Source: Streptomyces sp. YPW6 (GTDB taxonomy: Bacteria > Actinomycetota > Actinomycetes > Streptomycetales > Streptomycetaceae). From it: DNA of 64,000 bases. Each line of letters begins with the position of its first letter. Position 1 is the stretch's first letter. The stretch covers positions 5,181,001-5,245,000 of the forward strand of contig NZ_CP076457.1 in the NCBI RefSeq assembly GCF_018866325.1, written 5' to 3'. Below are positions 59,796-64,000 of the stretch, one piece after another. The notes beneath the pieces are model-generated. The model had not been told where the DNA came from. It searched no databases and saw only the letters and a list, made by a program, of their open reading frames with translations. The position numbers and the translations under genes were made by a program.

Positions 59796-60803
59796 TCAGG
59801 TAGGGGCAGGTACTTCTGAAGCGTCCGCCTTTCTTTCGCCGCCGCCTTCCGTGTTCCCGCCGCCCTGGACGCGGAGCCGGGAGTTCTTCACGTCGAAGAG
59901 CATGTAGACGGCGATGCCCGCGAGGACGAACAGGGCTCCGGTCACTTCCGACCAGGTGGGCAGGCGGTTTTCCACGGGAAGGCTGAGGATGGCTCCGAAG
60001 ATGGTCTCCGTGGCGAGCAGCGGGCCGACGAGGGGGACGGGAATCCCCTGTGCGGCCTTCACCCAGATCAGGGTCCCCCACCACGAGGCGATGACCCCGA
60101 GGAACACACACCACGCGACGATCTTGAACAGCGGATACGGTTCGAACGTCTCCGGAGGGGTCGAGGCGATGGCGAAGGGCAGCAGCACCATCGAGGCGCC
60201 GCCGGCCCCCATGGCCACGAGTCCGGCCCAGAGGGTGGGATCGGGCTTGGTCTCCCAGGTGCGCTGCGACTGGGCGTTGCGGACCACGAAGTAGGACCAG
60301 GTCAGCATGGCGCCGATGGCGAGCAGAATCGCGAAGAACGAGTCGTTGGCGGCTTCGAGGTCCTTTCCCGAGATGAGGTCGGAGACACTGAGCAGTCCCA
60401 GACCCAGGACGATCAGGACCACGGGAGCGATGAGCTCGCGCCAGGGCATGCGCTTCTCCGCGAAGTTCCCGGCCACGGCGATGGTGATCGGCGACGACCC
60501 GACGACGACGGCCGTGATGAATCCGCTGTCCATGGTCGCCGAGTACGAGACGCAGACGTAGAAGATGAAGTAGCCGACGAAACCGATCCACAGCCCGAAG
60601 AAGACCCTCCGCGGGGGCATCAGTTTCAGCTGTTTACGGCCCCGCCACAGGATGTAGAGTCCGCACAGCCCGAAAAGGGAGTAGCGTCCCGTGACCAGGA
60701 GCAGTTCACTCGCGGGCTGCACAGCGGCCGGGGCCACGAAGGCGAAAGCCCACAGGAGTGCTGCCGTCAGTGCGGCGATGACGTTCTTCGGCGTGCTTCC
60801 CAT
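59796..60803 (-). CDS. EamA/DMT-family exporter
   Basis: The 335-residue protein has ten hydrophobic segments in two EamA repeats, starting VIAALTAALLWAFAFVAPA. Conserved bits are LLLVTGRYSLFGLCGLYIL, TAVVVGSSPITIAVAGNF and PLVGPLLATETIFGAILS near the end, followed by a Gly/Glu-rich tail. EamA proteins export amino acids, thiols and small metabolites. Its ATG overlaps the CBS-like stop by one base (TAATG), so both are coupled. It is the natural exporter of the cluster product. Confidence 0.87.
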   Translation of the reverse strand: MGSTPKNVIAALTAALLWAFAFVAPAAVQPASELLLVTGRYSLFGLCGLYILWRGRKQLKLMPPRRVFFGLWIGFVGYFIFYVCVSYSATMDSGFITAVVVGSSPITIAVAGNFAEKRMPWRELIAPVVLIVLGLGLLSVSDLISGKDLEAANDSFFAILLAIGAMLTWSYFVVRNAQSQRTWETKPDPTLWAGLVAMGAGGASMVLLPFAIASTPPETFEPYPLFKIVAWCVFLGVIASWWGTLIWVKAAQGIPVPLVGPLLATETIFGAILSLPVENRLPTWSEVTGALFVLAGIAVYMLFDVKNSRLRVQGGGNTEGGGERKADASEVPAPT

Positions 60804-61801
60804 TACAGAGCGCTTTTCCGTTCGGATGTGTCCCCGGAGCTGAATCCGTTCGCCTTCAGCCAGTTCGGGTTGTAGATCTTCGACATGTACTTGCTCCCGC
60901 TGTCCGGGAGCACGGTGACGACGGTGGCCGGTCCCTCCAGCGAGCGGGCCACGCGCACGGCGCCCCAGACGTTGGCGCCGGCCGTCCCACCGCAGACGAG
61001 GCCCTCGCGCCGCGCCAGGTGATGGCATGCGGCGAAGGCGTCGGCGTCGGTGAACCGCATGACGTCGTCGATGAGCGAGAAGTCCATGCACTCGGCCAGG
61101 TGGTCCTCGCCGACGCCCTCGACGAAGTACGGGGCGATCTCGCCGGGATCGACCACCCCGTCGTGGAAGTAGCGGTGGTAGACGGAGCCGACCGGGTCCA
61201 GCAGCACCGAGGTGATGTCCGGTTTCCGCTCCTTGAGGAAGCGGGAGACCCCGGAGATCGTCCCGCCGGTGCTGCCCGAGGCCACGAACGCCGTCACGGA
61301 GTCGCCGAGCGCCTCCCAGATCTCCGGACCCGTAGAAAGGAAGTGGGCCTCGGAGTTGAGCGGGTTGTCGTACTGGTTCAGCATGAACGAACCCGGTGTC
61401 TCGGCGTGGATGCGCCGGGCGCAGGTCACGTAGTGCTTCGCCGAGCCGGGTGCGGCCGAGGTCGGGCAGACGACGACCTCGGCCCCCATGGCACGCAGGG
61501 CGTCCCGCTTCTCGTCGCTGACCTTGTCCGGCATGGTGAGGACGGCGCGGTATCCGCGTGCGGCCGCCATCATCGCGATGGCCGCACCGGTGTTCCCCGA
61601 GGTGTTCTCGACGATCGTCCCGCCCGGTCGGAGCAGGCCGCGCCGCTCGGCGTCGGCGAGTATGTGACGGACGATGCGGTCCTTGATGCTGCCGCCCGGA
61701 TTGAGGAATTCGAGCTTGGCGAAGAGGCGAACGCCGGGGGGAACGTCGAATGTGGTCAGTTCCACCAGAGGTGTTCTGCCGATGACCGACTGAACATGCA
61801 T
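60803..61801 (-). CDS. PLP enzyme of the cysteine synthase/cystathionine beta-synthase family
   Basis: The 332-residue fold type II PLP enzyme has the Lys motif NPGGSIKDRI near residue 38, the substrate loop ENTSGNTGAA, the phosphate cup ASGSTGGTISG and a C-terminal VTVLPDSGSKYMSKIYNPNW, which resembles cystathionine beta-synthases more than O-acetylserine sulfhydrylases. It lacks CBS regulatory domains. It joins a nucleophile, perhaps homocysteine, to a serine-derived aminoacrylate. With metK and adoK nearby it could clear homocysteine after methylation, or build an amino-acid product. ATG 61801 has AAGGAATCGG upstream. Confidence 0.85.
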   Translation of the reverse strand: MHVQSVIGRTPLVELTTFDVPPGVRLFAKLEFLNPGGSIKDRIVRHILADAERRGLLRPGGTIVENTSGNTGAAIAMMAAARGYRAVLTMPDKVSDEKRDALRAMGAEVVVCPTSAAPGSAKHYVTCARRIHAETPGSFMLNQYDNPLNSEAHFLSTGPEIWEALGDSVTAFVASGSTGGTISGVSRFLKERKPDITSVLLDPVGSVYHRYFHDGVVDPGEIAPYFVEGVGEDHLAECMDFSLIDDVMRFTDADAFAACHHLARREGLVCGGTAGANVWGAVRVARSLEGPATVVTVLPDSGSKYMSKIYNPNWLKANGFSSGDTSERKSAL

Positions 61802-61879
61802 TCCGATTCCTTACATCAGCGGCGTCGGGAAGGTGACGGGATATCGGGCCGGTGAGCGGTCGGTCGCTGCGCTCCGGGA

Positions 61880-62866
61880 TCAGAGAGCGGAGTCCGGTAT
61901 TTTCACGGAGTCGAGGATGGCCACGGTGTGGCCGACCTTCTCGCCCCTTTCCACCCGGGCGAGGGCGTCCGCCGCCGATATCGCGTGAGGCGCGAGTTCC
62001 TTCTCCAGCTGGAGGGCCTGCGCACCTGCGGCCGCGGCCGTGAGGCCGGCGAAGACCTCGCGCAGGACGTCGACCGGGTAGAAGTGGAACGGCCCGAGCC
62101 CTTCACGCTCCCACCGGGCGTAGCCGCCGACGACGTCCAGGGGTTCGGACTGGATCTTCCAGGTGTAGGTCAGGATGCTGCCGTTGTATCCGGCGGCACT
62201 GGACAGCGCCAGGATCTCCGACAGCGGGACGCGCGCCCCGATCGACGAGAGGACCCGGCCCCCGACCCGGAGGATCGGGTGTGCCTGCTGCAGCGCGAGG
62301 TAGTGCAGGGTGACGAGGTTCTTCTCGGCGAAGCCGGGGACCTCCTCGCTCCGCTCCTCGATGAACGTCGAACTCGTCTGGCCGTCGTCGAGGTCGTCGG
62401 CGCCCGCCATGGGGATGTTGGGAAGGTTCTCGTAGACGACGTCCACCTGGGCGACCTTGCCGGCGAGCGGCGCGAGGATGTCCCCGGCGGCCCCCGTCAG
62501 TTCGATGTCCTGGGCGAGGAGGTTGCCGCGTATGTTCCGCCGCGCGTGCTCCAGCACGTCCTCGTGCAGGTCCGTGAAGCCCACCGACCGCGAGCGGAGG
62601 ATCTCCACGGCGGCCAGGACGTCGAGGCCGGCCCCGGTGCCGACGGTGCAGAACTTCGGCGCGAGGAAGCCCATCTGGGCGAGGGTCTTGAAGGCGGGTA
62701 CGGCGACGCTGGCGACCCAGTCCGCTCGCGGATCGTCCGCCTTCGGAAGATAGGAATGATCCGACAGCGTGATCTCCACGGACGGCTTGATCCGTTGTGT
62801 CTCTCCGATCTGGAAGAACTCGCTCGGGGAAACGACCAGTTCCGTGGTGGTGGTACGTGAACCCAT
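61880..62866 (-). CDS. SAM-dependent methyltransferase with ENLPNIP motif
   Basis: The 328-residue protein has a N-terminal extension (residues 1-85) then motif I FCTVGTGAGLDVLAAVEIL, DLHEDVLEHARRNI and VDVVYENLPNIPM. The last resembles the NPPY-type motif of N-methyltransferases with altered residues. The C-terminal half (LHYLALQQAHPILRVGGRVL) completes the fold. No closer relative is recognised. ATG 62866 has AGGAGG five bases upstream. It is the first gene of the minus-strand run and lies 375 bp from the second palindrome. Probably acts on the same product as the other methyltransferase. Confidence 0.75.
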   Translation of the reverse strand: MGSRTTTTELVVSPSEFFQIGETQRIKPSVEITLSDHSYLPKADDPRADWVASVAVPAFKTLAQMGFLAPKFCTVGTGAGLDVLAAVEILRSRSVGFTDLHEDVLEHARRNIRGNLLAQDIELTGAAGDILAPLAGKVAQVDVVYENLPNIPMAGADDLDDGQTSSTFIEERSEEVPGFAEKNLVTLHYLALQQAHPILRVGGRVLSSIGARVPLSEILALSSAAGYNGSILTYTWKIQSEPLDVVGGYARWEREGLGPFHFYPVDVLREVFAGLTAAAAGAQALQLEKELAPHAISAADALARVERGEKVGHTVAILDSVKIPDSAL

Positions 62867-63206
62867 CTCAGCCTCCTGCGACTGGCGAAATCTCTGCTGG
62901 TACAAAGAATTACGGCCGGCACCCGGAGAATTGGACGGTGCACCGGACAGCGCCCCTGCGAGACGTTGCTCCTCCCGAGAAGGCGTGTTCACTTTTGCAC
63001 CGCACCGGAATCCGTGTACAGATCGCTGCTGTTGCCACTCGACTGGCAACAGCAGCATCACCGAACCGCCGGAAAGCAGAGCCATTCCGTGGCTGCGGAG
63101 CGCTGTTCGTCCCGGGCGCCCGCATCTGCGCTTTCCGCGCGCCAAGGGCGCGGGGCTCGGGCGGATCGGCCGGAGGGGGTCCTTCCGGCCACCTCCCGGG
63201 GCGCCA
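62867..63206. other. Intergenic leader with a perfect 13-bp dyad
   Basis: GCTGCTGTTGCCA (63025-63037), spacer CTCGAC, TGGCAACAGCAGC (63044-63056) is a perfect inverted repeat 160-190 bp upstream of the methyltransferase start. It may be an operator or an RNA hairpin in the operon leader. No gene is supported in the gap. Confidence 0.6.
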
Positions 63207-63258
63207 TTGACACGTTGAGAAGCGACTCCCTAGCCTGTATCTATACCGGTCGGTATAG
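63207..63258 (+). promoter_or_regulatory. Sigma70-like promoter with palindromic operator (copy 2)
   Basis: TTGACA (63207-63212), an 18-bp spacer and TAGCCT (63231-63236) form a good promoter towards the aldolase-like gene. CTATACCGGTCGGTATAG (63241-63258), at the likely start of transcription, has perfect 8-bp arms around a 2-bp centre, a typical TetR-family operator. Its outer arms equal those at 56678-56695. Confidence 0.7.
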
Positions 63259-63384
63259 CTTCCTCTCCCCGCTCCTGGGGAGACACGCGTACCGGCCCGG
63301 TCCCGGGCCAGGCACGTGAACGGTCCCGGGCCAGGCGCCTGAACGGTCCCTGGACATCACCGCCATGACAGCGAGGGAGAGTCC

Positions 63385-63996
63385 GTGAAGCCCGTACGGG
63401 TCCACGAGGAAGTCGAACGGCACCGTGAACTGGTGTTGCTCGCCTGTCGGTTGCTGGACCGGTCCGATCCGCAGGGGCGGGCTTCCGGCTGTGCCTCGCT
63501 CCGATCGGATGAGGCCGTCGTCATCTCGGCCGACGGCGACGAGGGGCCCGGGACCGACCGGACCGCCGTGCTGATCGACCCGGAGGAGGGGCTGCCGCTG
63601 CTCGGGGAGATCGCCTGGCCGCCCCCCGAGACCCCGGTACATCTCGCGATCCATCGGCAGCTTCCGGGCGGCGGCGCCGTGATCCACACCCGTGAACCCG
63701 CCACGGTCGCGCTCGCGGAGGCGGTCGGCGCGGCCCGTTCCGTCGATGCGGCCGTGCTCACGATCGCCCCCGGCGAGAGGAGCGCGTCCGGGAGTGACGC
63801 GGTGGCCGGCCTGGAGAAGCTCATCGTCCCCTCAGCCCCCGTGGCCGCCGTGCTGCTCGGCGGCTCGGCCGTCTTCACGTGGGGCCCGAGCACGGACGAG
63901 GCGCTGTCGGGACTGGAGCGGATCAGGGAGATCGGCCGCGCCCTGCCGCCGGCGCCCGCCTCCGGCCCGGAGGGGGCCGAGGGCCGCGGGCGCTGA
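63385..63996 (+). CDS. Class II aldolase/MtnB-fold protein lacking metal ligands
   Basis: The 203-residue protein follows class II aldolase/adducin order: an N-terminal helix, VHLAIHRQLPGGGAVIHTRE where the usual HTHS is HTRE, and LLGGSAVFTWGPSTDEAL where HG usually precedes the VFTWG part. So two of three zinc His are replaced (Arg, Ser). Activity as aldolase or methylthioribulose-1-phosphate dehydratase is thus doubtful. GTG 63385 has GAGGGAGAG upstream. The promoter carries copy 2 of the palindrome. It may bind a ligand, or be a regulatory relic of a SAM-byproduct salvage enzyme. Confidence 0.65.
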   Translation: MKPVRVHEEVERHRELVLLACRLLDRSDPQGRASGCASLRSDEAVVISADGDEGPGTDRTAVLIDPEEGLPLLGEIAWPPPETPVHLAIHRQLPGGGAVIHTREPATVALAEAVGAARSVDAAVLTIAPGERSASGSDAVAGLEKLIVPSAPVAAVLLGGSAVFTWGPSTDEALSGLERIREIGRALPPAPASGPEGAEGRGR

Positions 63997-64000
63997 GGGG

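Overview
The window is very GC-rich, densely packed actinobacterial DNA. Gene content and style (GTG starts, 4-nt GTGA/ATGA overlaps, AfsR/SARP, LAL and DasR-type regulation, cellosyl-like lysozyme, RNHCP proteins, lanthipeptide loci) point to a Streptomyces chromosome. I recognise no rRNA, tRNA, phage, IS element or CRISPR array.

Layout. (1) 1-4137 (+): a cut sodium:solute symporter, an agmatinase-family ureohydrolase and a coupled thiamine-diphosphate enzyme, probably one catabolic operon. (2) 4469-13241: a one-chain asymmetric ABC exporter, small secreted proteins, a secreted S37/S28 tripeptidyl aminopeptidase, a lipoprotein-like protein and a Tat-exported GH3 hexosaminidase behind a striking inverted repeat. 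(3) 13375-24232: a tightly coupled minus-strand mini-cluster for a type II fatty-acid/polyketide-like product (acyltransferase, acyl-CoA oxidase-like protein, two KAS III, SDR, ACP, KAS II; no dehydratase), then a divergent TPR regulator and a degenerate IspH-like protein. (4) 24290-25520: a decayed EamA transporter and a sugar isomerase.

(5) 25711-47122 is the richest part: three putative RiPP systems. On the minus strand 33158-25711, radical SAM enzyme, heme-oxygenase-like diiron oxidase, a 72-residue peptide ending in Phe, nucleotidyl cyclase/AAA/TPR regulator, subtilisin-like protease and GAF protein form one run. Divergently, 33479-37809 (+) encodes a class III lanthipeptide precursor with an aberrant core, an MFS transporter and a LanKC synthetase. 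An AfsR-like and a LAL regulator follow, then a class II LanM synthetase (43934-47122) whose neighbouring candidate precursor has no cysteine.

(6) 47683-52330: LacI regulator, Gfo/Idh oxidoreductase, DUF993 aldolase and sugar isomerase, a sugar or polyol catabolic cluster interrupted by a six-copy 39-bp repeat that stays open and coupled at both ends. (7) 52687-56400: two RNHCP proteins, a small membrane protein, a frameshifted VOC gene, a GH25 lysozyme behind a DasR-like site, and a Tat-exported amidase. (8) 56494-63996: a SAM-supply cluster (two methyltransferases, CBS-like PLP enzyme, DMT exporter, a MetK, adenosine kinase) bracketed by two promoter-embedded 18-bp palindromes of the same design, CTATAC-N6-GTATAG. 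One controls a 41-residue peptide gene, the other an aldolase-fold protein that has lost its metal ligands.

A recurrent oddity is GC-rich minisatellite expansion, between genes (37.8, 40.3, 43.8, 47.2 and 50.1 kb) and in frame inside genes (cyclase, radical SAM enzyme, LanM, lipoprotein, IspH-like protein). All functions are read from motifs and memory of families; nothing was searched.
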